Shown here one piece after another: positions 25,600 to 38,481 of a DNA stretch of 64,000 nucleotides. How positions within the stretch are numbered: the first letter of the stretch is position 1; every line of letters starts with the position of its first letter. The notes below the pieces were generated by a model. That model ran no database searches, was not told the origin of the DNA, and worked only from the letters and a program-made list of their open reading frames with translations. The translations under genes were made by a program, and so were the position numbers. Origin of the DNA: Rotaria socialis (Eukaryota; Rotifera; Eurotatoria; Philodinida; Philodinidae); NCBI GenBank assembly GCA_905331475.1, contig CAJNYU010000361.1, forward strand, positions 18,770 through 82,769, read 5' to 3'.

Positions 25600-28500
25600 A
25601 CCAAAAAGAAATAGGAATAAATAAAAGATGGGAATAACTGAAGTCCTCAAGAGCGGTTCTTTCATTAAATCATGTAGACGGGTAAAATAAGATAATTTTA
25701 TTTCGATTAAGACTTTCTTTTTAACTTTACACTGAAACAATATTTTTTGCAACATTTTCTATTTTATCTCGGTTTTGGAACCTAATAAAAAGATTGATGC
25801 TTTTTTCTGAAAAAATTTAAAATTTAAATGTATGATCATAATTGCTAAAACTAAATCTTTCTAGGTATTTTCAATATTTCAATCACCGACTGTGCCGATA
25901 TCGATGGCACGCTTCGATGATTCTCCTTCCTCTTCCTTCTATTCTCTTTCCATTATTATAATATATCTCTCTCCTGTCTCTCTTCTATCTCTCTCCTATA
26001 TATACGTGTGTTATGTATGAAGTTGTTACACTCTGGATATGTGAATAAACGAATAAACATCATTGCCGTGAGTGGCTGTAAGCTACTCCACCTCTATCCA
26101 GTTTGTCAATACGATATAAACTCAACAGAGTCTTATTAATCGTTACACCGACAAAATCTGAATATCTATGGTGAATTATATTTTTTATCATGAGACATAA
26201 GCTATTCAGAATCTATGAATTTCAAGTATGAAAAAAATAAGGATATTGCATTTCATGGTACATTAAATGAGAAAACCAAACTACTCGACGCATGACACAA
26301 AAGTTTTGCCCTATCAGAGATGATCACAGAAAATGACGGTCCTGATGTTCTATCGTTCGCCAGGATAGAGTAAGCCAAGAAGATACGAAAGGGCAGGACA
26401 GAGAAAGTTATCCTATGCTCACATGTAATAAAAAGATAACTCTAGGGACTGGATCGATCATCCAAAGAACAAGAACCAATCTTAATTCTGAACAGCTGGA
26501 TAATATTTTATGAAATCAGCCATCGTAAAAGAGTAAAATATTTCGATAAAAATGTTAAGTTTTTTTTGTTTTGTATGTGTCAAACAAAGTTTAAGTTTAG
26601 GCAAATTGAAAAAGTTTTGTCAAGATTAAAAAAAATAAAAAAAAAACGCAAAAAGATGAGACGAAAGAACTCACTCATATATCAGTATTAAGTTCTGTTC
26701 AGCTTTAATTCAAGGTCAGTTAAATCTAGACAGTTGGAGAGTTCCGCACTGTTTTCTATTTAACTTTAATTTGTCTAAATAAGCTTTGATCAAAAAATCA
26801 AGGCTCTGAGCTTATTATTTTTGATTAGTATTTTTTTTATCTTTGCGTAATTATCTTAAAATTTTAGCCTGGTTCATAGATAAGATGCTAAGTTTTATTA
26901 GCTTACTTTCCAATCGAAAAACAAAAATGACGAACATTTTAGCCTATGTCGTGTCTGTACTAAACTATTATAGCTACTGACTCTCGATTAGCAATGGAAT
27001 TTTGACTTTAAAGTAAAGTTAAAGTGCCATTCTCACTGTCACTGTTTAATACTGCAAATATTCAAAGGCGCACTTCTTCTATTCATGAAAATACTTTGCT
27101 AAATCATTTTGTGATGTCGTCACAGAAGAAGTCACTGATGCTTACATACAGCATCAACAAATGGAAATACTCGATCAAATTGAAAAGTAGGTATCTGATA
27201 TATTTTACTAAAGAGGAAAGTTTAGGTTTATTTTAAAATAAAAGAACATTATTTCTTAGTTTAGCGTCTAATTAAAAACACTTCCGCATAAGTTTAATTT
27301 TCTCTGTGATAGATATTTCCTTTTCTCCTAGTTTCACTTTTGTTAGCAAATATTTTTTCATTTGTCTGTTCTTATTAACAGTATTCACTATATGTCAAGA
27401 AAGTTATCATAAATCACATACATTCATAATGTTTTTCATTTATTTTTCGTCAACAATGTGCCACTAACATAATAATTAAATCGAAATTTTTCTACAATTT
27501 TTTGCATGTATACTATTAGTCACTATTGGAAACTTTAGATGTTGTCTTTGAAAATAATGCGAAATAAATTAACTAGAAGATAAGTAATAAACTAGTATGT
27601 AATTTGGTGGTCGAAAACCGAAATAGGAATTCTTTCTGCCCTCTCGTATGCTGTTCTTCCATGTACTACAAGGCAGGACAGAAACAGTTGTCTTATGTTC
27701 ATATCTACCTTATACTCTTAATATATAATCAGTAATTAGTGCATGTTTTTCTTTAAGGTATCTTTCTTATCTTTAACTGAAATGAATATTTCATTAGATT
27801 TTTTTGATTTTCATTTCGATTATTTCATCTGTTCTTTTCGTTTTCTTTTGCAATTTGAGATTAAATCTGATTGAAATGCGTCAATTTTACTTGTGTGTAT
27901 GGTAAGACCACCATTTTTTGGAAGGTATATTTCAAGTGCACGAATAGATAAGTTCTTTTTTAATGCGTAGCGCACAGACGTATTGGCACACACGGCTTGC
28001 ACTTAAGGTTTCTATAGATAATATTGCTTCTATCCTTTCAAGTTCTGTAATCAAGAATGAATGAACTGTATTTAATGCAGGCTAATTTAAAAGTTTTCGA
28101 CCCATCAGCTTTTTTTCTCATGAAAAATAGCACGATAGCATGCACGCTCACCTTAAGTGACTTATTCAAATGTTGAAAACAGATGCAATGATTTGGTTGG
28201 GCAATGCTCATAGCGTGTGAAATGATGAAATTCATAAAAAAACACACTTTTTAACGAAAGAAAAACAAGGATGCTAATAAAAGACAAAAATGCTATTGTT
28301 ACTATACTAGAACACTAACTAAAATATGATTTCATTAATACTCACAGCTTCAGTGATCATCGCCCATTTTTTTAAATTTATAATCGATCATAACAATGAA
28401 TTGAAATAATACCATTGCCGTATTGATTACCATTATTAATACACGTAAACAAATTTCCTACCATGCAAAGCCAAATAAAGAATTAATTTATTCTTTAATT

Positions 28501-28600
28501 TTTTTTGTCGAAAGAAAATAAAGCGTAAGAGAAAAATCAATATTTTTCAATGTCTTCCTTATCTATTTAATTTAATAGGTAGATGCTGTATTTGTACTAC
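25600..28600. other. Gene-poor AT-rich region
   Basis: No gene recognised. Two diverged copies of a short motif around GGCAGGACAGA followed by a TTATCCTATG / TTGTCTTATG-like stretch occur near 26390-26425 and 27670-27705, suggesting an old dispersed repeat. A frame at 27820-28002 (minus) reads 60 residues but shows no family signature. Confidence 0.45.
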
Positions 28601-28631
28601 ATTAAATAAGTCGTAATACTGCGAAAAAGCA

Positions 28632-28844
28632 ATGCAGTCATTTTTGGGTTCAACAGTTTGGTACAAAATGCAGGACGGTATTGTGACGAATATAGAGAGT
28701 GTCATCTATGCCCGTCGGCATGATGGTGTATTGTGTCATCTGCACATCTCTAGTCGTGCGTTTCCTTTAGTTACCTTCCCTTATATACGCGAGAGTGATC
28801 ACGCTTGGGCGGATATAGGCAAAGAGGGAACGGTCACGCAATAG
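28632..28844 (+). CDS. Unrecognised 70-residue open frame, GC-richer than its surroundings
   Basis: ATG-started frame, MQSFLGSTVWYKMQDGIVTN ... ending EGTVTQ. It has balanced amino-acid composition and clearly higher G+C than the flanks, unlike the low-complexity frames elsewhere in this gap. No splice sites, family motif or downstream continuation were recognised. A perfect 10-bp-stem hairpin follows 72 bp after the stop. It may be a relic of a mobile or transferred sequence; chance is also possible. Confidence 0.2.
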   Translation: MQSFLGSTVWYKMQDGIVTNIESVIYARRHDGVLCHLHISSRAFPLVTFPYIRESDHAWADIGKEGTVTQ

Positions 28845-28915
28845 AACAATGCGAATTCATCAGGTCAATGCACAAACATAGGATACAGCGAAGAGGATAA
28901 AGTACATAAAGTGAG

Positions 28916-28939
28916 CTGTAACGGTATTTACCGTTACAG
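28916..28939. repeat. Perfect inverted repeat, 10-bp stem and 4-nt loop
   Basis: CTGTAACGGT, then ATTT, then ACCGTTACAG: a fully complementary stem in an otherwise AT-rich neighbourhood, just downstream of the unusual open frame at 28632-28844. It has no following T run, so a terminator role is not indicated. Confidence 0.75.
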
Positions 28940-29165
28940 GTATCTCATCAATTTTCATGTATCTTTAATAGTTTGCTATTTACTTGGCACATGTTTTTTC
29001 ATCTATTATTTTGTCCGATTAAATTAAAATCTACAAGCAACAAATTTAAAGACATTTTTCTCACTATTTTAGATCGCTTTCTAAGAAAGTTATTTGAAAA
29101 ACCGATTATGTGTGACTAATCGGCTGAATTTATCATTTTATAAACTCTAATGTAACCAAACAATA

Positions 29166-29455
29166 CCCAGGTCGAACAGTACGGTCCGTATACGGTCATT
29201 TACGGTTACTTCACGACTATTTTACAGACGAAAGTTTGCCGTAATATCTGGCGCAGTAATACGAACCGTATGATCATGAGAGTACGGAGCACAAACAGCC
29301 GTAAACCATGAAAATTCAGTTCCGTTGATGGTGCCGTATTACTGCGCCAGATATTACGGGCAAATACGGCCTATTTACTGCCGTAAATATACCGTTTTGA
29401 CATCGTTTACCGCTGATAAACAGACCGTAAACGAGTCCGTTTTGATCAGCCTGGG
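29166..29455. mobile_element. CCCAGG-family foldback element, copy D, with internal long palindrome
   Basis: Left end ACCCAGGTCGAACAGTACGG. The right end reverse-complements to CCCAGGCTGATCAAAACGGA, almost the left end of copy A. Inside, the arm at 29238-29263 (GTAATATCTGGCGCAGTAAT core) is repeated in reverse complement at 29335-29360, about 70 bp apart, so the middle can fold into a long hairpin. Other words are CGTAAAC/GTTTACG variants. No coding capacity. Confidence 0.72.
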
Positions 29456-29459
29456 TGGT

Positions 29460-29850
29460 GAATATAATCTAACTGTTAATAATCGTTTATGGCTTCGTTC
29501 ATCTTATACAAGTTTATACTAATAATCAATGGTTTACATCAAAAAGTCAGTCTCTTCATTTAATTGATTCAATTTTTAAACAAGGCTATGATGTATTATT
29601 AGAAGATTGGAATGAAGCAATATTTATTTATAAAGTCAAGGTTTTTATGCTCGATTGGCACGAACTAAGAAATGGGTTGTAGATGGAATTGTTGTGTCAA
29701 ACTATACCACAGTTGCTAATCATCAATTAACTCATTTATCAATGCAACCGTATCGTTAATGGGTTCATTGAACAGGATCAACGTCATTTATTCTGAGTCG
29801 ATCTATTTCTATTGCCAATGGCTGTATTGGATCGTTGAGTAAATAAATAG
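29460..29850 (+). pseudogene. Decayed protein-coding remnant next to a CCCAGG element
   Basis: Shifting between frames gives protein-like pieces: NNRLWLRSSYTSLY, then NQWFTSKSQSLHLIDSIFKQ and GYDVLLEDWNEAIFIYK, then ARTKKWVVDGIVVSNYTTVA and HQLTHLSMQPYR, followed by stops and GSTSFILSRSISIANG. Frameshifts and stops break it. I do not recognise the family. Copy D ends just before the first piece and may have interrupted the gene. Confidence 0.4.
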
Positions 29851-29855
29851 ATGGA

Positions 29856-32800
29856 TCTTCGCGATAGAATTATATGATATATATTACATTATCAACTATT
29901 TCATATAAAACAAGAATTAAAATTTTATTCTTTAAAACTAAGATGAAAAAGTTCAGTCTGCTCGGTTTTTCTATACTTTTATTATTCAATGTTTTCTTGT
30001 CTATACAATTTCGAAAGGTTCTACACGTTTATATTACTTGCATCCGGTAATTAACCAACGGTATTGATTGCAGGCTTAATATCGTTAGTAATAGAGCAAT
30101 TATTCATTAGTGACAGATCTTTAATTTATTGCACTATGACATCGAAGAGTGTATACAGTTAAGATTAGTGTTCGTATCAATGGTCGTCATGTTTAACTGT
30201 CTATCATTAGTACGATAGAAAATATTTAGTGTTGTTACAAACACCCTCATACAGGATATTGATTTGCATGATGTTCAGGAAGCTGCACTGTTTATTAGAT
30301 GTATATAATAACATGAAGAATAATTTATGTGAATCATGTTAATCAATATTAAATGAGCGAGTCACTTTTTTATACTGTGATAAAATTATTCATGAATACA
30401 ATTATGGATTTGATAGTAAATGTAGAAAATAATGAAACGATAAATATTAAATGAGCAGTACGATGTCAAGAGTAGCTATTTTATTATGCGTTCTCTGTCA
30501 TCGTATGAATAATTATAATCTATTGAATAGCTGCTGTAAATTCGAAAGTTTCAATTTTGATTATTTCGACATCATACTGAATGTTTCTGTAGACTAAAAT
30601 ATTTTGATGCTGAAGGTGCAGAAAAGACGTTGAATAATCAAATTCACATTTATTATGTATGATAATAAAAGAACGAAGATGTCTATGCAATTAAATTTGC
30701 CATGGAAGCCAGCAATTTTGTAAGAAAGATATATTGCCGTAATGAATAAACAGCCTTTTGCTTTCTATCGTTTTCCTCAGTTGTATCTTTCTTAGATTCA
30801 TCATTTTTTTGTTTTATGCGCTTTCTGTCAGCCTGGTAAAATGCAATGTTACCACTATTTTTGTGAAACGAGCTTATTTACAACACTAATGGACCTATCA
30901 GGACACATGACAAATAGAACAGAATAAATCATTTAAAATGTCTTTGCTTTTCAATTAAGAAATATCTGAAGTGAAAGTTAAATAGATTCAAGAATATGTC
31001 TAGGCACTCTCATGTTAGCTATTATGTATTACAAAAACAAAGAATACTATATAATGATCGTTGTCCACAAACAACGACTATTATGAACTCCGTTATAATG
31101 ACTATCCACAAAGTGTTATAGAAAAATATAGCAGAACTCTAAGTGCAATTTTTCCGATGTGAAATGTTTTCTTATAGAAGAACAGTAGCTATCTTGTATG
31201 ATTAATTAACTTTTTGAACAGATCTTGGCAGGTAGTTATCCCTTGAGAAAAAAAACGGATGCCGTGTACCGAAGACTTACAACTGTAGCCTTAGTTTGGA
31301 AACAAATCAGAAGATAGGCTAATATCGTTTCATACAATTGAGACATTAAGAAATTGAATATAAGCATTTATAGCATAAGAGATATTTTAGTTTGATTGAA
31401 TTATAAGTTGCTAGATCAGAATTTTTGATAGAATACTGAAGTAGCAACTTGTAAAGGTTAGAAACTCTGAAAACTATCTGCGAAATTCATGGAGGCATTG
31501 AAATGTATCGGTTTTAAAGTTATATATATATATATTAAGTAAGATTCAGGTAGGTCTATATATTTCATCATTGTTTGCAACATGTTTTTCTCCCCCATCA
31601 TCAATCTAGATTCGGTACATTTGATGGACTACTGTTATCGATAACTTACAACGCTCTGTCAAAACAGATATGGTCAGTATTGCATGGATTTTTATATACG
31701 AAAGAAATAAATCCATTATCATTGTTGATGTCTCACATATGATAAAAGCAATACAAGTAAATATTTAATTGCGTGAAAGATAAAAAGCAATCAAAGATAA
31801 AATCCTATTTTGCGATCTATATGTTGAAAAAGTTGATGAAATTTCCGTCTCAACGCAACTCTAATCAACCTTACTGATATTGCCCGATGATAGAGATATG
31901 GTGTTGTAAGATATTTAAAGTATTTCATCTTCACATGATATCATTAAATTGTCAATTTTAATATCAAACAACATCTCATAGATAATTGCTAGACACTGAA
32001 GCGATTGTAATTGATGTTAATCTTACTAAAGAAAAACATTTAGTTGCACGACACTGTTCTTATCACTACAAACTATTAGCAATCGCGGTCAATATGCTGA
32101 TAATCAACATACCGAAAAAATATATATTAACTCGCTACAGCTATCCTTGGATCGAGGGTTCATTTTTATGCAACATATATTATTGTATACTGTGATAATA
32201 TTGCAAGAATTTATCATTGTATAACATGAGTAATTACTAAATAATCAAGGGAACCTATAAGAATATAAAGTGGCGAGGACAAACTGATTACTTTTAAAAT
32301 TGAGATTTTCTTTTTATTTGTCGTGCTATTCATGTTAGATTTAACAATATGGTACCCGCGAATGCCTTTTGACCACGATGAAAGAAGAATGATGATCGAA
32401 TTCGAATTATATTCCATTGTGTATGTGTACGGTGATGTGAAGCATAGTTGACATGAGCCATTCGAATAGCTCAAGAAGTACAATTATACATTAGTATTGT
32501 CTCAGAGAAAGTCGATAGCCAATCCAAATAATGTTTCTATTTGATTGATCGGCGCTAGTAAATCGGATGTAGTGTGTGTACTTCTCCATACCACGAAGGT
32601 ATTTATTCAGTTCAGCTAGAGAAATAAATCTTCAAGAAAAGTTTTTTTTTTCCTATGGAAATATTAAGTGATAAAATAGTATCCTGGTACAAAATAAAAG
32701 ATTTTTCATTCATAAAAAAGTAGATCCTATCAAATCAATTCTCTTATCGGCATTTAATGAATATGAATGGTGGTTTCATGAAATTTAACTGAAAAATAAT

Positions 32801-33951
32801 TACACACCCATAATTTATTTCATAAAGAAACAACATGATTTTCTATCCGATAATTTCTAGATAGCTATGAGAAAACTATGATGTCGTTGTCATATAGCTA
32901 ATATAGGGACATTAAAATTTTGGATATAACAAAAATTGAGAACTTCAAAGGCAAGAATAATTGCTTCCACTTAGAAAGAAAAAGGAAATGACACTTCACT
33001 CCTATCTAAAAATGTCCAGCTTCAGTAATTTCTTTCTTTCTAAATAACAACATATCCGAACACGTTTGTCTGAAGTGACACTATAAGTCATATGTATTTT
33101 TCAAGAAGTGATTCTTTTTTTTTATGCACTTTTCAATTATATCTGCACACTTTGTTTGCAAAAAAAATTGAAAATAACAATAGATAATTTTTTTATTAAA
33201 TGCCATGCGTGCACGTCATATGAATTGAAAATATTATACTGATGAAAGATCTGATGGTAAAGTTTGTTACGATGATATTGCAATGCTGTAAATTTTTATT
33301 TGAATTTGAAAAAGTTGTTTGTTCAACGATGAATTTTTATCATTTAAGATTACATCCGTTCTAGAGTCTCTTGAGATAAGCTTCCGCTTTTTCAAGAAAT
33401 CTAAGAGGATATATTCTTTTGAATCATACTTATGAGCATTAAGCGAGAAATAATATGAAAAGAACACTGATGAGTGGTTTCATAGCTTTCCTAGATGAAT
33501 ATACTGATCACAAGAAGACGCGTGTGCATGAATTCTAAAGCTGATCATATATTTGCACATCTACTTCAGTAATCTATTCTTTTGAATGATTCTTCTCACA
33601 AATTAGTAATTACAGGTTATAATCGGCTATCATGATTTCGCGCTTCACCTTATACAGATGATTGTAAAACGGGTGGCGAACTACTTAAATACACATGATG
33701 TACTCAAGGTCATTTTTAGAAAATTCTACGAATCAGATGAAAAGCGATTATTCTCTCGACATGATATTTCAGACATACTTCAGGTGGTTATTTAATAATT
33801 TTTAAAATAATTTTCAGCGACATCTGAATTTTTATATTTTTGTTATTGGTCATAAAATATACTTGAGAACATGACATGACATTAAGATGAACATAATCCT
33901 CTTCTTACTATTAGACCGTTTGTTTTACAAATTTTCTATTAACTATTATTC
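29856..33951. other. Gene-poor AT-rich region upstream of OTUB1
   Basis: About 4 kb without a supportable gene. Short frames (31986-32195 plus, 32214-32483 minus, 33267-33467 minus) lack motifs or splice-phase support. A short (TA)n run sits near 31520. Nothing else stands out. Confidence 0.5.
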
Positions 33952-35618
33952 ATGGCAACTCATGGTGATTTAGCAACTGCTTCTACGACTAGCAATACAG
34001 CTTCAAATAATAATAATAATAATAATACTTTTGCATCTGGTGGTGAGATAATTAATTTAGAACAATTAAGAAAACTATTTTCCTCAATATTTCTTAAGAT
34101 GTTGACCTTGATCAACAAACACAAGAACAGCAAAGTCAAATCGAAAAAGAGGTAAATATACCTTGTGTATAATATCGATTCGAAGCAATTCTTTCTCTAG
34201 ATTGCAAATAATCAACCATTAATAAGTGTGAAAATTTCAACAAGTGAATTGAAAAATGAATATTTAGCAGAAGATAAAGTTTATCAAGATAAAGTCTCGG
34301 TATGTTTCATAATTTTGATTGAAAAAAAAATAAATAGATTTATTCTGAATCCAAAAAAAAGGAATTAATGAAAAAATACAAATATCTTCGACGTACACGT
34401 GGCGATGGTAACTGTTTCTATCGGGCATTTGGCTTCGGTTTTCTTGAAGAAAAATATAACAATAAAAATGACATTGAAAAATTTCGCCAACTAATGTTAG
34501 ATTTAAAAAATAAACTAATTCAATTAGGCTACTTAGATTTTACTGTTGAAGATGTGAGCGATGTGGTATGTTTCAGTAGAAAAATAGCTAACGATTATAT
34601 TCATCTAGTTGTTTTAGGTCAATGAGTTAATTGATAATGTATGTAAAGGTGGAGATGAAGCAAGTTTAATGGAAAGTTTTTCTTCTCCAGCACATTCAGA
34701 TTACTTCGTTGCTTATTTACGGTAAAATATTCAAATAAAGCTATTCACAGTACCGAGAAATCTCACTTCAATCGTATTTTCGATCGAATGAAATAATGAT
34801 TAGCGTAATTTTTCTTTATTTAAAAATTACTTTCCGTACATTTCATATGAAGATAATTGATTTTAGATTAATTTGGCCATGCAAATTGTTAAACTTGAAG
34901 ATGCTTTGAATAGATAATATCTGCAAGTTACTAGTGGCCATCTTATATAGAAGTGTATTTGAATGTTGAGGTAGTCTGCTGGAAAAAAATGCCCCACATA
35001 CGATAAGAGGAGCTGTTCTAGGATAAAAGCCTTGTTTTGCTATCCCCCTCCCCCCTCCCCTCCGTCATAGTAGAAGTCTCCAGGGACTTCCATTATGGGA
35101 GGGCTACGAGTGCGACTTTCGTACAGAAGTTTCAAAAGAAACTAAAAAAAAATCAATGGTTCGATCTAACATAAGTAATAAAATTTTTAATCTCTGTTAT
35201 CCAAAATATCAATTTAGGCTGAAACAGATTGTCTTGATTTCTAAAATTTGTTAAAATTTTGCTTCTTTCAAATTTTCTATTGTTCTTTCTGATTTTTAAG
35301 TTTTTATAACTTTTAATTTATTGGTGATTTTTTCTTTGAGTTTTTCTCATTTTAAACCAATTGATTTAAAATCAAGAAAATAAGAAAAGTCTGATTTCAG
35401 CTGTTTGCCCTTTGTGAAAGAGCCATGATTTCAATAATCTTGACTATTTATTTGCGATAAACTCAAATAATTTTACGAAAATCTGTAAAATTTTATATAG
35501 AGACAAAAAAATTTACTACTGCATCATTAGAAGCCCAGGGGGGGGGGGGGGGGGTGGGTAATCTGTTGGNNNNNNNNNNNNNNNNNNNNNNNNNNNNNNN
35601 NNNNNNNNNNNNNNNNNN

Positions 35619-35707
<89 letters not shown>

Positions 35708-36144
35708 GGAGTTACTTCATTTCATCAAGAATTTATTTTCGAAATTGTACTCGATAGGTTATTTACATCGGCATATCTACAAATGAATGCAGCATTTTTC
35801 GAAAACTTTATTGACGATGGCAAAACAATAAAACAATTCTGTAATACTGTATGTTACTGTGCATTAAATAAGTTATATCTAATCTTACCATCAATTTTTT
35901 TCTGTTTTTTTTTGTATTAAAGGAAGTTGAACCAATGGGTCGTGAATCAGATAATATTCATATAACTGCCTTAGCTAAAGCTGCAGCTGTTCCATTACGT
36001 GTTGTATATATGGATCGAAATGAACATTGTTTATTGACAACACATGATTTCTCAGCTACAGACGATGAAAATCGAAGTACATTCAAACCAATGATTACAA
36101 TGCTTTATCGACCTGGTCATTATGATTTACTCTATGAACATTGA
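33952..36144 (+). CDS. OTUB1: Ubiquitin thioesterase OTUB1 (otubain), multi-exon, with an assembly gap in one intron
   Basis: OTUB1 is a cysteine deubiquitinase preferring Lys48 chains that also binds and inhibits E2 enzymes such as UBC13. Exons: 33952 to about 34043 (Asn-rich start, MATHGDLATASTT), a 57-bp intron, then DLDQQTQEQQSQIEKE, a third with ISVKISTSELKNEYLAEDKV, then KYKYLRRTRGDGNCFYRAFG, an exon ending SPAHSDYFVAYLR, one from 35758 (LFTSAYLQMNAAFFENFIDD) and the last with EVEPMGRESDNIHITALAKA and the end RPGHYDLLYEH. The catalytic Asp and Cys (GDGNC) and the His (GHYDLLY) are all present. Joining across the gapped intron restores CGG (Arg) in phase, so the gap does not remove coding sequence. 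The Asn run replaces the usual N-terminus. Confidence 0.95.
35053..35102. repeat. Imperfect hairpin in OTUB1 intron
   Basis: The left arm CCTCCGTCATAGTAGAAGTC pairs with the right arm GACTTCCATTATGGGAGG around a CTCCAGG loop, with a few mismatches. It is preceded by a C-rich run (35044-35060). It could be a small foldback remnant; no sign of a longer precursor. Confidence 0.5.
35534..35709. other. Assembly gap (49 N) flanked by poly-G and poly-C, beginning with CCCAGG
   Basis: CCCAGG at 35534-35539 runs straight into 17 G (35538-35554). The N run is 35570-35618, followed by 87 C (35619-35705) and GGGG. The C run is an unreliable base call or a true homopolymer. The start matches the end hexamer of the foldback elements in this window, and G-run against C-run is self-complementary. 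It lies within the 1.0-kb intron of OTUB1. Confidence 0.85.
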
Positions 36145-36821
36145 TTCGGCAGCTGGAGACTTAAAAAACATTGCCCGGTGATTCATTAGATACTACGTAG
36201 TTCGTTTAATTTTTCTTCTGCGTGCATATGAAAAATCGTATTTATTCAAAAAACAAAAAAACTAAAATAAAACACATTGTGATCTCATGCTAATCTAAAA
36301 ATCAAGATTTTCACCCCGTATAACGTACATTATGATTTCTAGTTTTACTTTTTTAATCTATCAGTAACTTTTTTTTGTACATTTTTTTCAATTAAGACCA
36401 ATTGGTTTCTTCGCGACGAGCGACTCTATGAGAATCATTCGAGCATGACTGTCTGTACTTCGAAATTATGTAAAAACGATGTAAGAAAAGGGTCCACTCT
36501 TTTTTTCATGATAAATAGATAGGAGAACAGTAAGTGAGAAAAATAAATTTAAAAAAAGTCACATTCGTTCTCTACGAACTAGTCCGACAACTGATCAAAA
36601 AAGAGAAAGAAGGCAGAACAAAAAACAAATGATTTTGATTTTTATCCAAAAGGGAAAAAGCAATAACCAACTAAGAAAAAAAAAGCGAGGGGCGAATACA
36701 TTAATTGGTTGAGAAGAAAAGAAAGAGAGCCCATCGATTCATTGCACACAGGTATGTCATCACATCATATTACATTTATACGAACGACATCATTCTGATT
36801 TATCTCTTTCGCACAAGAAAC

Positions 36822-37688
36822 ATGGTTGACTTACGTAAAGTAATGTTTGCAGCAGTGCTTATGGCACTTGCTGTTGTTGCTATTCAAGGTGACTCAGAAG
36901 AGTCTAACACTCCATCCAGTACTTCGCCACTAGAACGTGCTGTTTGGTGCCGTACTCGTAATAATACGTATCTTGCTCTTGGTGCAACATATATGCAATC
37001 CGTATGCACAATGTGCACATGCACAAAATCACGTGCTATTCGTTGTTCAAGACTACAATGCATGCCAACATACTGTGTCGATGGCTCAGCTCCAACTCGT
37101 CAATCTGACCAATGCTGTACTCAATGTGCATATTACCAAAGTTTTGCCAATCAAACTACTTGCGTGAGCAACGGCATAACTTATCCACATGGTTCGTTTT
37201 AAATTTGATTAATCCGATAATAATAAATTATTTTTGTTGTCTATATAGGTGTACTTCTTAAATCCGTAGAAAATAAAATGAATTGTTGGTGTCAAATGGG
37301 TAATATTGAATGCCGTAGTTATGGTTTTGGAATTATGCAGACTTTGGATATGTTGAGCGATACGGCATCGGTCTATATCGTTGTTATGATTATAATGATT
37401 ATTCTGGTTGTTGGCCTTTTATTATGTTGTAGTTGTACATTATTCTCTTATTATTATTATCAGCGTTATCAACAAAAAATGCAACAACAATATAATGAAT
37501 ATGTAAATTCAGCTGGATGGCAACCGATGGATGACGGGGAACAAAATGCAGCTGATATGAGTGCAGAAGAGAAACGAATTGAAGCAGAAAAATTCCAAGC
37601 TACACCCGGTATCACTGAAATGGCTCCTCCACTGTATGGCGTCTATAATAATTCATTTGTTCATGCCGCTGAACAAAAACAACACTAA
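36822..37688 (+). CDS. Type I membrane protein with VWC-like cysteine domain and cytosolic PPxY motif
   Basis: About 265 residues, two coding exons (intron about 37192-37247, phase 1, restoring Gly). A signal peptide (VMFAAVLMALAVVAIQG) is followed by a cysteine-rich ectodomain with the von Willebrand C pattern: CTMCTC in the middle and CCTQC at the end. Then comes a shorter second cysteine unit (TTCVSNGITYPHG to MNCWCQMGNIECRSYG). One membrane helix follows (VYIVVMIIMIILVVGLLLCC). The tail is tyrosine- and glutamine-rich (YYYYQRYQQKMQQQ) and contains APPLYGVY, a PPxY motif that could bind WW-domain ubiquitin ligases. A 5' UTR intron (ACACAG|GTATGT to CGCACAAG) ends 4 nt before the ATG. VWC domains usually bind BMP-like ligands, but ligand and name are unknown here. 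Confidence 0.8.
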
Positions 37689-38481
37689 GAAGACATTGTC
37701 ATATTTTACTGAATCTTAAACTAAACAATCAGAAGAAAACTTCATGAACATTACTTCTTGTTCCTCTCTCTTTCTTTCTACTTCATCCAAGCATTTCGAC
37801 AGGCTGTGATAAGAATTATCCTTCATGCATATAGTTAGACATACCCTTCTTTTTTTTTTCATATAATTTATTTTTAAAAGTCTTCAAAATAATAAAACCT
37901 TTTATCATGTTCTTTATTTTCGTACTAACCAATACTCCAGAATAAAAGCTTCAAAAAGAAAATCAAGTTTACATTTTTTTAAGCATAATTGAATTACTTG
38001 AATAAGTAAACAGTATATTGATTTAACTTTTAATGCGCGGCATCTGTTGCCATCAATCAATAGTCCTTGAAGAGGCAGCTACTAGACGTCAACACGTATC
38101 GATGGTTACGCAAAATTTAAATGAAAGATTAGAATAGTAAATTCATGTTTAATCAGAAAACGACCACTCGATTGCTATTATAGACATCTATGACAAACAA
38201 ATAATATTCTTCGTACTTGAAATTTTTAATTAGTTCTTGCTTTTGCTATTTTCGTAATTTATTCAGTAAATAGCCTATCGGTTTGGTTGAAAGACAAACG
38301 CATGCACTCGAAAGCACTTCACACATAAACTGAAAAAACTTCAATGCAACGGGATAAAATAAAATCAACGTATGTTCTTCTATTCTAATTTACACATGGC
38401 ACTCCCTTTTTCTTTTATCTTAAAAGTATTGAAACATTTCGCTCTATTTCTAATAAAGGAATATTACAAAATACTAATCAT

